Under the pieces are notes generated by a model. It saw only the letters and a list, made by a program, of their open reading frames with translations, ran no database searches and was not told the origin of the DNA. From NCBI GenBank assembly GCA_007922195.1, contig ML681963.1, positions 136,268,173-136,332,172 of the forward strand: a stretch of DNA of 64,000 nucleotides, in the 5' to 3' direction. The position numbers and the translations under genes were made by a program. This document shows positions 33,041 to 43,959 of the stretch, piece by piece. How positions within the stretch are numbered: the stretch's first letter is position 1; each line of letters begins with the position of its first letter. Origin of the DNA: Podocnemis expansa. Lineage: Eukaryota > Chordata > Testudines > Podocnemididae.

Positions 33041-34488
33041 TTAGTAGTAGTAGTTTGGTTGTTACTATGGGGGAGGTGCTTGCCATTTTTTCCAACAGCT
33101 GCCACTTGCCCCTACTTGAACCCAGGTAAAAGAACATAAAATCATGTCTAAAAGACAAAAGCGGAATGGGTTTATCCACTGTCATGGATGAATGGAGCAC
33201 TGCAGAGTCCCAAAGATTCCGACAGAGATACGCACTGACACAAGTATATGGAGTCCAACTGCAGAAACAGGACCTAACGGATGAAGGGAGTGCATGAGAA
33301 GAGGACCAAAATTATTAGCATCAATTGTTGCAATTAGTATAAATATATACCACTAAGAACTCACACAGACAACCCTGTGGGAGTGTGTTGAAGAGGGCAA
33401 AGTTTTCACTCTGTGATTCTTATTCAGGAAGCTCACTACTTCATTACTTTATTCTATGTTACAATTTAAGGATCAGTGATCAGTGGAGAGAAGGGAATAA
33501 TAAAAGCCAAACTCTGAAGGGTCCAGTTCCATCAAAACTAATGGAACTCTTTCTGACTGCATATGCTCTTACTTTTGTCCTAAGACTGATATACAGTAGT
33601 GAGAGGATTTTCAGAGATGTTAGCTCTTAACAAACAAACAAACAAATCAGAAGCTTGTTGTGGAAATAAAGAAGAACAGAGAAACCCTTGGTGCTAAATT
33701 GCCTTTCAGCCACTTAGAACCTCCTATAACTTTAGGGATTTGTTTGTTTGTCTGCTTGTTTTAGAAGATAGACAAAACATATCATTAATAAGATAAAAAG
33801 TTAGTATTTGTTGACATCTGATAAGTACACTGACATATGTTTGAGATCCCAGGAAATGTCAGCATTGAAAACAATAACCACCACAGATGTGCAAAAACCA
33901 GAAAATGAAGATGTTACTTACAAATAGTTCCAAGGGACATGATCAAGGAATTTAACCAAAAAATCTAATTTCATAGTGCAGCCGAATGGAGCACAAATGA
34001 TAAACACCACAAATGGAACAATGTAGAGTCAGCTCCTTAGCTGGTGTAAAGTGGTATAGATTCACTGAAGTCGAGGTTGACCTCCATGGAGCTTGTCAAT
34101 TTACATCAGTTGAGGATTTGGCCAAAGATATTTTGGATGCTTCATCTGACATATTCTATATGTGATTATTTGAAATATAGACTAAGAATTTGATTTAAAA
34201 TTGTAAAGTTTAAAAGAGTAAACAAGTTCTAAGTTTAAAATGGTAAACAAGTTGAGTGTTAAGCCAATTTTCATTTAAGTTCTATTTAATTTTGATGTCC
34301 TTTTAGCACTCCATTGCCAAAGAGCAGCTGGTCATATTTAATCTGATCTTCTGCACCACTAGTTGCATCTTTTGGAAAAAAATAAATACTGCAAATTTTC
34401 CTAGTTTTAGAATAAAATATGTGCCACGTGCTTCATAGGAAGTTGGTGAGGGTGAGGATTTACCCAGCCATCTGTCTGCTTCAACCTT

Positions 34489-34490
<2 letters not shown>
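33041..34490. other. Non-coding stretch with one old palindromic repeat
   Basis: 34035-34130 holds TAGCTGGTGTAAAGTGGTAT and CATGGAGCTTGTCAATTTAC followed by GAGGATTTGGCC, a worn self-complementary repeat of the kind seen at 895 and 14240. Otherwise unique AT-rich DNA. Confidence 0.45.

Positions 34491-34538
<48 letters not shown>
34491..34538. repeat. (GATA)n microsatellite
   Basis: Twelve GATA units without interruption, so probably polymorphic. It is followed by a short AT-rich and poly-A stretch. Confidence 0.97.
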
Positions 34539-34954
34539 TTAAAAAAAAAAATCAGGCCAAGTATCCAAAAGCAAAATCCCAGACCCATAACGCTGTCACC
34601 AATAATACAGATCAATGTGTGATTAGATACGTGTGAAAGGCTGACAAGATTACATTCTATCATGCCACAGCCTTAATACTACAAATCTTTGCACAAGGTT
34701 CAAGGCTGTTACATTTCAGTACTACTGTCAGTAGAGGATAAATGTTGGCACAAATGAACTTTGGCACTAGGAACAATCCTATTCCAGTGGAGCTCAATGG
34801 GTTTAGGATCAGCCTCTATGCTTCAAAGTGCAAGAATAAAAAGAAAGAAAATGGCCAGGGTGTAGATGAAGAAGGGGCACGTCTCTTCCTCAGCCTGAGA
34901 ATGAGGTATTATGCTGCATTGTCTCTCTTAGGCCTCTGTCCTGCTAAGCAGTAC
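34539..34954. other. Non-coding stretch
   Basis: A relic palindromic repeat lies near 34765-34825 (CAATCCTATTCCAGTGGAGC, GGATCAGCC). No exon. Confidence 0.35.
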
Positions 34955-34961
34955 TGTAGTT

Positions 34962-35208
34962 GGGGGGGGGGGGGGAAAGAGAGTCTTGTGGCACTTAAAG
35001 ACTAACAGATTTATCTATCACTTGAGCTTTCATGGGAGAAAATCCCACTTCGTCAGATGCTTTGAAGAGAGTTCTTCAAAGCATCTGATGAGGTTGGATT
35101 TTCTCCCACAAAAGCTCATGCAATAAATAAATCTTTTAGTCTTTAAGTGCTAGAAGACTCCTTACTTTTTTTGCTTTACTACATTAACATGGCTGCCCCT
35201 TTGGAACT
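34962..35208. mobile_element. Near-perfect fold-back PLE tail
   Basis: The antisense arm begins with a 14-G run and reads TCTTGTGGCACTTAAAGAC to CAGATGCTTTGAAGA. The sense arm reads TCTTCAAAGCATCTG onwards. The centre (about 35053-35086) is two exact 15-bp inverse arms around GAGT. TGTAGTT flanks both sides (34955-34961 and 35209-35215). The sense arm extends further (GGCTGCCCCTTTGGAAC) than the antisense arm, which is cut at the G run. Confidence 0.9.
35018..35056 (-). ncRNA. Hammerhead-ribozyme-like core in PLE tail
   Basis: On the minus strand: CTGACGA, one extra A, stem II GTGGGA / TCCCAT around TTTTC, then GAAA and GCTCAAGTGA. The conserved CTGANGA and GAAA boxes are intact. The cleavage-site U-H is not evident, as in 10292-10330. 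The sense arm of the same element has the decayed form (CTGATGAGGTTGGA, AAAA). Confidence 0.5.
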
Positions 35209-35215
35209 TGTAGTT

Positions 35216-35902
35216 AGTTGGTTTCTGAGCTCCAGAAATCTCAATATGGGATCAGTTTCTCCCATTGTCCTCATCATTTTATGCCTTGCACATATAGATA
35301 GACCACTCTATAATTGTTTAGGGTTAAGTTCCATGGAAGACAGAAGAGAGGGGGGTTTACCACCTTAATGAGGGAAAGAAGGTCCTGTACCCAATGTATC
35401 CAAGAACACTTGCTGCTTGCAGCCACCTCACAGTCCTATTTTGTTGCTCTTATCAGCTACAGACACCCCCTTAAACTTCAGTCTTAAAGCAGTCCTAGCC
35501 AAACAACCAACACATTTGGGTCCTGAGACTGAAAGTTGTTCTTTGCAGGTGGACACCTTTACCACACAAAGACCGACGGGAGGTACCATTGGCAGGATCC
35601 AAGCTTTTGAATGAAGTCTGGATATCAAAGAGCCATCAGAAATCTTACAGCAGCTGCTGACAATTCATTTGGGATGGATGCCCAACATCAAAGCTACCTA
35701 TAAACTGATTTGTCCTTTCTTTAGATGTTTTGATATACCCCCCAAAGACTGCTTTATACTTCTTTGATCTTCTTATAATTGTTTTCTGACATCTTCTAGA
35801 AAATGTGCTAACTTTGAAATGGCACCTCTCTCTCTGAGGCAGGATGGCTTTAGTGCTGGAATATCATCTATGCCTGCCAGAGGGTTTTGTTTTCATTCAG
35901 AC
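35216..35902. other. Non-coding stretch
   Basis: Unique sequence, no exon or repeat recognised. Confidence 0.35.
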
Positions 35903-35904
35903 TA

Positions 35905-36272
35905 CAGCTAGTCCTCACTTAGTGACCTACTCGTTTAGTGACCCCTCAGAGTTATGACCGGCTCTCTGATGAGTTGGTATTATGGCGATGTACGAGAACT
36001 CGCATCAACTCTCTCAGATTACCTATATTTACAGTACACTATGCAAACTAAGTTCAGTACATTAGAGCTTAAAACATTTAAAATATATATTTAAAATGTT
36101 ATAAATGACGCAAAGGTGACATTAAAACTATCTACCGATGGTTGAAAAACCCACTACCAGTAAAGTACATTATGCCTGAAATACCGGTAAGGGCTGCTCC
36201 TCGTTTAGTGACCAATTCGTTTATCAACCGGGTTTCAGGAACGGAACCCGGTCACTAAGTGAGGACTACCTG
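35905..36272. mobile_element. Mariner/Tigger-like MITE
   Basis: The left end CAGCTAGTCCTCACTTAGTG and the inverse of the right end CAGGTAGTCCTCACTTAGTG differ at one of the first 20 bases. TA lies immediately outside both ends (35903-35904 and 36273-36274), the target duplication of Tc1/mariner transposases. The CTCGTTTAGTGACC word recurs inside both arms. The 368-bp interior is AT-rich and non-coding, so it depended on a transposase elsewhere. Confidence 0.92.
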
Positions 36273-36274
36273 TA

Positions 36275-36791
36275 TTGTAAAAGGGAATTTAATACTTATG
36301 GAGGATGCCAGACTATTTTAATCCTGGAATAGCAAGAGAAGGCTAGCAGAATGAAAGGCTGTCTCCCTAAAGATGAGGGATGGGGCCACAGAAACCAGAA
36401 TTTAATTGAAGGAGGACAGGAGTCCAAGGGATAGGGTTAAAATGAGGCAACCAGAAGAGACATGGAGCAAAGACTGACAGCCCTTACAATGTAGGAAGCA
36501 GCTATACGTTAACTTTTGCATCCAACAAATGTGCATCTGTTCTGCCCTGCCTTGCAAGGACAAGTTCTGCCAGTTTTCCTTCTCTTTCCCATAGCCCTTT
36601 CATGCTCCTTAGTGCCAGTTCTGTTGGGTTATTTTTATGTGAATTTTTACCCTTTAGAAATATGACTACTCTAAAACAGGCCCAAAAGGGTATTCTTTAT
36701 GCTAGTGAAACGATGAAGACATTTGGAACAATCATGTTGAGGGTGGAGAGGAAACCCAAAACCATTTACTTATGTAAGGGAAAAAAAACAC
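36275..36791. other. Non-coding stretch
   Basis: No recognised gene or repeat. Confidence 0.35.
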
Positions 36792-36794
36792 GGT

Positions 36795-37179
36795 GGGTAT
36801 GTCCACACAAGTCTTTTATTTCAAAACATCACTGGTTGTTTCAAAATAAGAAACTGAAAGTCCACACGACGTTTTCTTATTTCAAAATAAGAACCGTCAT
36901 TTCAAAATGGCTGTTATTTTGAAATGGCTGTTATTTTGAAAAAAGGCCATTTGGACATGTTGTTTTGAAACACCACCATTGTTTTGAAACATGTCCAAAT
37001 GGCCTTATTTCAAAATAACCATTTCAAAATAACAGCTGTTTCGAAAGCAGGCTTTCCCTTAATTCGAATTAACATTTTCTTAATTCGAATTAACTTATTT
37101 CAAAATAAGGACTTTATTTCAAAATAACTCATTTTGAAATAACTTATTTCAAAATAATGATGTATGTGTGGACATAGCC
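36795..37179. mobile_element. Harbinger-like MITE, TTTCGAAA-word subfamily
   Basis: Left end GGGTATGTCCACACAAG, right end TGTGTGGACATAGCC. GGT flanks both sides (36792-36794 and 37180-37182). It is built of TTATTTCAAAATAA and TTATTTTGAAATAA words, the TpG/CpA-decayed forms of TTTCGAAA, with a few intact TTCGAATTAA words. This suggests an older copy than 25786-26196. Confidence 0.88.
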
Positions 37180-37182
37180 GGT

Positions 37183-38365
37183 GAGTCCTGTGGCAACTTT
37201 AACAGATAAGAGATAAGGAGAGAATCTCTCTTTTCTTGACTGTGAGAACATGGGCATGCATCAGAGCAGTCTGTCTGAAAAGTGTGCCAGCCCCCCCATC
37301 ATTCTCTTTCCCCTCCTCACCCAACCACCATCTGGTCCTGCCCTCTGTGGTGCCACCTTGCTGGCAGAGTCCCTTTCATGAGGGAGAAATGCAATCTGAA
37401 GCATGAACAAATTCCCAAATCTTCACCAAATAGGGATGTCAGCTAAGATTTTCAAAGGCCATTAGGGGAATTAAACCACACATCTTCCATTAATTCTAAT
37501 AGAAAGTGTAGAGAAATTCTCTAGGTAGCTTTGCAAATCTCAACACCAGAGACCAAGTTAGGGATTCAAACAGAGATTGTCCCATTTGCCAAAGCATAGT
37601 ATCGTAATAAATGCTTTGCACAGGACTTACTGTACTTTTAAGTCATGGACCCCATCAAGATGTTCTTTACGTTCAGGCAAAACAGCTATCTGGCTACATA
37701 GATCCTTGTCTGGTGGGAGACAGGGGAAAGTGCCATGTATCCATCAGTTGCAGCAGACAAGAACATCTTGTACTTGGGCTGTTCGTCAAGTGGGTTTGGA
37801 AGACAGATGAACTGGCAGACTAATTAGATTTTTTAAAACTTAGTATTCAGAAGTACAAGCCTTATAATATCCTATCAGCTTAAACATATGTCTGCGTGTG
37901 CAATAACAAATTACCTGTCAAAAAGAAAACATCATCAACAGTAACATTTTAGCTTTAGCCCTACAGGTTTTGGTTTTTAGATCATTTTAACAGTGAATTT
38001 CTTCAAAAAATGCCCACTCTGATAAATGATCTCCTATTTGTTGAGTTTTAAAAACAAAATATGCAAATACAGGTTTGGCTTTGGAAAGCTTTTGACCTTC
38101 CTATCCTTGGTTTATTAGCAAACTGTTAGGAATATAGGGCAGAATAATAATCACCACCACCACCACCACCAGAAGGACTGATTTAGAAAGAAAAATAAAA
38201 ATGGCTCAATATTCATAGCTTGGCTAAGCAAAGACTAAGGAGGCAAAAGAGTATTCTGGCAATATCTGAAGGTCACAGGCACCAAGAAGAGAGAGAAGTC
38301 ATTTAGTGCGGAACATAGGAGTATAACTATGAGCAATGGTATTAATAAATATTGTATTAAATATA
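37183..38365. other. Non-coding stretch
   Basis: No exon recognised. (CAC)n at 38152-38170. Confidence 0.4.
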
Positions 38366-38450
38366 TTATAAATAAATGTGTTAGTCTTTAAGTGCCACAT
38401 TACTCGTTTGTTTTACCAAACTAGACTAACACAGCTGCCTCTTCAGAACT
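38366..38450 (+). mobile_element. Single-arm PLE tail
   Basis: AAATAAATGTGTTAGTCTTT, AAGTGCCACATTACTCG and AACTAGACTAACACAGCTGC give the last ~85 bp of the PLE tail in sense. It is the only tail here without an inverse partner. Confidence 0.85.
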
Positions 38451-38824
38451 TATGAACAATGGGATTTTTAAGTAACCAAGAGGGAAATTAGGCTAAATCC
38501 AAGGTAAGCTAGGTGCAGTCTACTATGTAATGCTTTCTGAAGGGAAGTGGAATTTTAATACTACTGAAAAGTGTACTCTAGGGAAGATCCTTCATTTGCA
38601 GCAAGATGAACAAAAGAAATTTCTCATTTCTAACCTATATGATTCCAAAGAGTAACAGCTCACTTATAGATACCCCACTATGCCAGAAAACTGGCCATGG
38701 AGCACTCTCTATGTATTATATTATGAAGTAGTTCAATCCATGTGAATACTAATAGGACTTGTTCATGCAGAGTATTATTCAGAATTACTGGGGAGTTCCT
38801 GGCAAGCAGCAAAGACAGATGTGG
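38451..38824. other. Non-coding stretch
   Basis: Unique sequence between two PLE tails. Confidence 0.35.
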
Positions 38825-38836
38825 ATTAAGAGGAGA

Positions 38837-39044
38837 AACAACGAGAGTCCTGGGGCACCTTACAGACTAACCAATTTCTTCGGCATAAGCTTTCGTGGGC
38901 TTGAACCCACTTCATCAGATGCATCTGACAAAGTTGGTTGGAGCCCACAAAAGCTCATGCCTGAAGAAATTGGTTAGTCTGTAAGGTGCCACAGAACTCT
39001 CGTTCTTTTTGCTGTACACAAACTAACATGGCCACCCTCCAGAA
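38837..39044. mobile_element. Fold-back PLE tail, second subfamily, perfect 12-bp duplication
   Basis: ATTAAGAGGAGA flanks both sides (38825-38836 and 39045-39056). The antisense arm has TGGGGCACCTTACAGACTAA and GCATAAGCTTTCGTGGGC; the sense arm has GCCCACAAAAGCTCATGCC and GTCTGTAAGGTGCCACAG. The centre is the exact palindrome TCAGATGCATCTGA with no spacer. The sense arm is complete to GGCCACCCTCCAGAA; the antisense arm lacks that end. Confidence 0.92.
38882..38918 (-). ncRNA. Hammerhead-ribozyme-like core in PLE tail
   Basis: Minus strand: CTGATGA, one extra A, stem II GTGGG / CCCAC around TTCAAG, then GAAA and GCTTATGC, which closes as a two-pair stem III with loop TTAT. This is the best-preserved core in the window. 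The base after stem III reads C rather than the expected U. The sense arm holds a decayed copy (CTGACAA, AAAA). Confidence 0.55.
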
Positions 39045-39056
39045 ATTAAGAGGAGA

Positions 39057-39594
39057 GTCACTTAATGCTGCTGAGTATTATATGCATCCATTGCTAAAGG
39101 AAAATAATCAGGTTCCTTTAACATCTGGGATTACCACAATCTCCCAGGGTATCTACCTGCATGTTTCTGTGAGGTTCTGATGGAACACTACTGCAACCCA
39201 TTCTTGCCAACTCTTCCCAACCACCTACAAAACAAGAGTTGCTGTGGATAGATTCATGCAGGCTTGAAGGAAGGTAAAGAACAAGCCATATTGCCTACAC
39301 TTCTCTCCTCAGCTACTTTCAGTGCTTCTCTACCCCAATTAGTTCCTGATATTTGCTCACCTCTGGCCCCTATCCCCATGGTTCTTCAGCATTACTGACA
39401 TCACTAAGCCTCAGGACTTGCCTGTGCATGAAACTCTCTAAAGAAATCTAGTTCCATACCTGGTTTCACTTTATAATGTTCACTAGCGTTTACTGGTATT
39501 ACATAACTATTCTGCAGTATTGGTCAGAATAACTTTGGTACAATCATGATTAAGAAACTATATATACACTATACATTGAAACAATGGTGGGGAA
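39057..39594. other. Non-coding stretch
   Basis: Unique; nothing recognised. Confidence 0.35.
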
Positions 39595-39800
39595 GGATGG
39601 TCATGGCAATGCATGGGGTCTCAAGAGAGTTGGTTTCAATTCCCAGCTCTGCCACAAACTTCCCATGTGAACTTAAGTAAGTCACTCAGTTCTTCATTAA
39701 TAATGGGGGGATTATAATGCTCACCTGCCTCACAGGAGTGCTTCAAGAGTCAATTAATTACCTGTTAGGCACACAAACACTGTGGTGACAATCTAAGTAC
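39595..39800 (+). mobile_element. MIR-like SINE
   Basis: TTTCAATTCCCAGCTCTGCC, ATGTGAACTTAAGTAAGTCA, CTCAGTTCTTCATTAATAAT, then GGGGGATTATAATGCTCACC and CTCACAGGAGTGCTTCAAG. The order of head, core and tail is complete. Confidence 0.75.
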
Positions 39801-39939
39801 CTAGACAAAACAGACATCATGTCTCAGTTCATGTCACTGGCTTCCTGTGTAATTTTGGACAAATCTATTGGACTAGATTCAGCGGCAGATTAGAGACATC
39901 TGGGCCCCTGGGCCTCCTGCACTGGTGGACCCCACCTTA

Positions 39940-40142
39940 AAAGTTAAAAAGTTCAAACTTAAAAGCCTTGAACTAAGGAGTTAGTTTGAACTAACTTTTT
40001 AGTTCAAACTAAGCCATGCAACTAGTTCAAACTAAATAGCCGCAGTTCGTCTGAACGAGCCCGAGGCTAGTTTGGACTAAACTCAGACGTATTTAGTTCA
40101 GACTTGCAAATCTGAACTAAATAAGTAGATGCAGACATAGCC
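39940..40142. mobile_element. Truncated Harbinger-like MITE, AGTTCGAACT-word subfamily
   Basis: Only the right end, GATGCAGACATAGCC, is present. The interior reiterates TTTAGTTCAAACTAA, GTTTGAACTAA and CAGTTCGTCTGAACGAG. The left end is missing, so its start is approximate and no duplication can be tested. Confidence 0.65.
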
Positions 40143-41769
40143 TTGGAGACCTACTGCCAAGTCACACAGTTGCTTCTCTCTTTCCTCCACAGGAGAGCAG
40201 TATATTACTTCATTCCTTTCAATGAAACAGTTTTCTCCTGCCTCTGCACTCAGACCTGACTCTTAGTGGGGGAGCGGGAGGGAGCCAAATGTCCTTGAGC
40301 CCAACCCCTCCCCAGGTTTCCCACTGTGAAAGACCGGGTAATTGGAGTTGCAATCTGAGCAGCAAGGCAAGGCCTTATTTTTACTTCCCAGTACAGCGGA
40401 ATATATTACCACCACTATCTACCCTCTTCCCCTTAAATTCAGATCCCCATTTTGGGGGGGGAATGATAATACATCTCATCCCCCACATATGCAATTACAC
40501 ATATGCACACAAGAGAGAACCACTTCATTAACATTTGGAAGGCAGTCACATACTTCAGTAATGGAGATCCACACGGACAGCTAGAATAATAGTCTGGCTG
40601 CAGATATCTAAGGAACAATTATGTTATAAGCATCTTTCCTGATGTGATTTTTGCTGGCAGTGTAGGAGCCTAGCAATTTTGAAGGTGATTTTGTTAATAA
40701 AAGTTACATAGCTATAGTTAGTAAAAAGTTCACTATTAGTGTTAGACAAGGCAAACCAAACAACATGCTTGTTTGCATAAGTTGTAGTTGATTTTATTCA
40801 TTGAGACTATAAATGCTCTAATTCAGTTTTAAAACATAAAATCAATTGTAAATTTATTTAGACCAATTTAGCAGCCTGCCTGTTGTACATCACTGAGCCT
40901 GTATTGATTGTTTGAGATAGAACTCATTCCAAACGATATTGATTTAATTCATTAGCAAATTTTTAGCAATACCTACTTTGTGGTCTCAGGCTACGAGTAT
41001 ATAAAGCTCTGTTTAAAATGTGAAAGAAGAATTCATTGTTGGATTCTTTTTTAGGATTTTTCCCGGGTTTAAGATTCCTGCCCAGTATTATTATGCATCA
41101 CCCATTTCACTTTGAAGAATCAATTTAAAAAAAAAAAAAAAAAGCCCTAACAGAGAGAAGCTGAGGAATCTTGAAAGAAACACATTTGCTGAAAACAGAA
41201 ATAATATAGCATATCGGTCATTTTGACAAATATTAAATTGCTTTTCTGATATACAGATTTGGAGGCCTAAATATAACTCAACAATACATAAAACATGTTA
41301 AACGAACAGATCATCAGTGGGTTTGTCTGACTTCACAGCAAACATTATTACTGCACCAGTTACCCTAGTAACTGAATGCAACTCAGTTACCATGACTACT
41401 GCTTTTTAAAATACATTTGCTGATTCCCACCCCTCTCTCAGCCTCCCCTCCCCCCAAAAATTGCCACTTTATTTGAAAGGGGAAAACAAATCTTAGTATT
41501 CTGTAGAAATTTGTATTTAGATAAAAATGTCAGTAAAATGCAAATGCTAACAACAGATGGGGACATTTTTAAAAAGAGTTTAGTTTTCTATCCAAAATCT
41601 TTAACCTGCTTAAATGCTGTAATATCATGGGTCCAATTCTGCCATGAGCTCCCTCACACTGAATAGTACCTTACTCTGCCACTTACTTTAAGGGCGATGG
41701 AATGGCATCCAAATTATGTGCTAGACGTGGTTAGAGTGTGTGTCAAGTTTAGTGTCTCTGGGGGAAGTG
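40143..41769. other. Repeat-poor AT-rich stretch, candidate conserved non-coding region
   Basis: No transposon signature was found between about 40600 and 41640, unusual here. It is rich in TAAT/ATTA and ATTTGCAT-like words (ATGCAAATGC near 41538) and includes the X-box at 41359-41372. No exon recognised. A run of A lies at 41127-41143. Conservation cannot be judged without alignment. Confidence 0.35.
41359..41372. promoter_or_regulatory. RFX X-box match
   Basis: GTTACCCTAGTAAC meets GTNRCC-N2-RGYAAC at every constrained position. A further half-site GTTACC lies 27 bp downstream (41386-41391). RFX factors bind this as a dimer. Functional status is unknown. Confidence 0.4.
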
Positions 41770-41875
41770 ATGTGGTTGGCTTATTAGAATACGGGCCTAA
41801 GCATCAGAAAACCTGGATTCTGACACTAAATTACTGTGTTTACTTAGGCAAGTCACTTTGTGCTTGATTTCTAAA
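41770..41875 (+). mobile_element. MIR-like SINE fragment
   Basis: GGTTGGCTTATTAGAATACG, AACCTGGATTCTGACACTAA, ATTACTGTGTTTACTTAGGC and AAGTCACTTTGTGCTT give head and core. Confidence 0.65.
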
Positions 41876-42183
41876 AATTGCCGACCACTGCTGGCAGGGC
41901 TTGGGCACATGCTGATGCCACACAGCACATGGGAATGGCTCAAACTTCCTGGTGTTGCCACTTCCCCTGTGTCCCATTTTCACTTTATGGACATATTGTC
42001 ACACTACTCAAGCAACCCAGAAGTTAAAAAGTAGTGAGTGAAAATGAGCCTTGTATGCAGAGTGTTATTTGCTGTCCTTGGTGGCTCTTGGAAAGAAATG
42101 ACTTGAATGAAAGTCACTGCTTTCTTACCTTTGCTTTGTTTTGGCCCTCTTTTTCTCTCCTTTTTGTTTGAGAAGTATATAAT

Positions 42184-42990
42184 TGTGACAAGCTGTTCCC
42201 TAGTTCTGGTCCAGTGTGCTCCACTCCTGAACCCCAATTCACCCTGCTTTGCCAGGTGACCACTCACTCCTGAGTTAGTCCACACCAGCCTCCTGAGTGT
42301 AATTGGTCCCAAGCCACAAGTGCACACCCTCTGGCCGCCCACGTGATGATCCTCAAGTGAGCACACCAGCCTCAGATACCAAAATGGGAACATCTGTCTT
42401 ACAGGGACTGGGATGCTTCTCCAATCACCATCTACCCATGTCCATCCAGTTAACACTGAAATGGATTTTGCCCAGCCTTCCTCACGCACACCCTCTGAAG
42501 TCTGCGTAGCTTTAAATAGAACAAATACTAATTTACTGATCAGGATATGATTTTATCTCAGTATATAGCAAATCAAAACACAATCATTTACTAAAACAGT
42601 CAGGAGGTGACACAATCAAAAATAAAGGATATAAATGACATTATCTAGCCACACTACTACAATTATGCTCATCTCACCACTCGGGTCTGGCTAAGATGGG
42701 CTGCAGCCCTCTCTGCTTCAATAAAGGCATGGTCCAGTTTTTCTTGTAGATGTTTCAAGATGGAGTTTCTCTGGCAAAAGGCATGGAGAAGCTCCCAGCA
42801 TCTCCCTTTGTTTTTATTGTCCTCCCAGCCCCTCCCTCTCTGTGCCACTGTGTGATTTCTTTTGTCCCACCTGAGCTAGGTCATTGAATTTACACCACCT
42901 TTGTGATGCACCTCTCCAGATTTTGTGCTGTTTATGTGGTGCTGGAAGAGAGTTCTTTCACCCTCTGCCCTGAGCCATGTAACCTGCTTC
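42184..42990 (-). mobile_element. LTR-like or unclassified insert
   Basis: A compositionally distinct block starting TGTGACAAGCTGTTCCC on the plus strand. On the minus strand it contains a 161-codon frame across 42004-42489 with no motif. Its style resembles reptile LTR elements (a GC-rich segment followed by an AT-rich signal region), but I see no inverted TG/CA ends or duplication, so class and right boundary are uncertain. Confidence 0.35.
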
Positions 42991-43776
42991 ACATGGGCAC
43001 ACATCCATGATGCTACAAGATACATGATACTATAGTAATCATGTAGAATAGGTTATGAGTATTCAAAAGGGAACCTTGTGTGGCATAACTGGCATCATAC
43101 CACACAAGTATACTGCAAAAGTAAACAGAAAAGTTACATAGACCATAACCTAGAGATGCATGGACATGCATCCTGTGACAAGAATTAACTAAAATTTGTT
43201 TGCTACTCATATGGCCATGCATTGAATTATTTCTTCAAGCAGTTTAACATGAGAACCAGTTCTGTACATGTTTGCTCTGGCCCACTGCTAGTTCTGCAAA
43301 ATATTCTGAAGTCTTACTTTAGAATTATGAACTGGTTAATGGTGAAAATCTTGACCTGTAGCTATAAATATACATATACCTTCATCTCAGCCTTCCTAAC
43401 TAAAATGGTATGAAAGAGCATAGACACAGTGGAACAGCTGTCACTCAACAGCGCAGGATAGGACAAGCTGCCTGGAGCTTGCACAGGGGACCTCCTATAT
43501 GCTGCATAGTGGAGCTCTTTGCACTTCAGTTTGAAGAGGGAGAGTGGGTTTGAGTTAGTGGATGGCTAGAAATGGGGCAGCAGATCCCTAGTGTTAACAT
43601 TACATGCACATGGGGAACATACCACATCTAGGAGCTACGGACCGGTGCTTGCACTGAGGGAGGATTCCTTCTGTTGCATCACACAATCCCTGCGTCAGAT
43701 TAGGTAAAGCCTCTGGTCCTGTAGAAGTACTCCTAACATAACCTTCATATGAAGCAACAATGACACCTATGAGCCC
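42991..43776. other. Non-coding stretch
   Basis: No exon recognised. TGTGACAAG recurs at about 43173 and might mark the edge of the preceding insert. Confidence 0.35.
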
Positions 43777-43789
43777 TATGTTTTCAGAA

Positions 43790-43959
43790 TCCAAAGCGGT
43801 AGCCGTGTTAGTCTCATTCAGTAAAACAAACAAGGAGTCCTGTGGCACTTAAAGACTAACAAATTTATTTTTTTGCATGAGCTTTTGCATGAGCGTTTCC
43901 ATGAAAGCTCATGCAAAAAATAAATGTTAGTCTTTAACTGGTACAGGACTCCTTGTTTG
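43790..43959. mobile_element. Fold-back PLE tail with 13-bp duplication
   Basis: TATGTTTTCAGAA flanks both sides exactly (43777-43789 and 43960-43972). The antisense arm carries GCGGTAGCCGTGTTAGTC, CCTGTGGCACTTAAAGACTA and TTGCATGAGCTTTTG. The sense arm carries CATGAAAGCTCATGCAAAAA and TTAGTCTTTAACTGG. At 170 bp it is the shortest fold-back, with the ribozyme-like centre deleted. Confidence 0.93.

Noticed and set aside
42004..42489. A 161-codon minus-strand frame as a retroviral or host gene
   Set aside because: No retroviral or host motif; it spans the edge of an LTR-like block.
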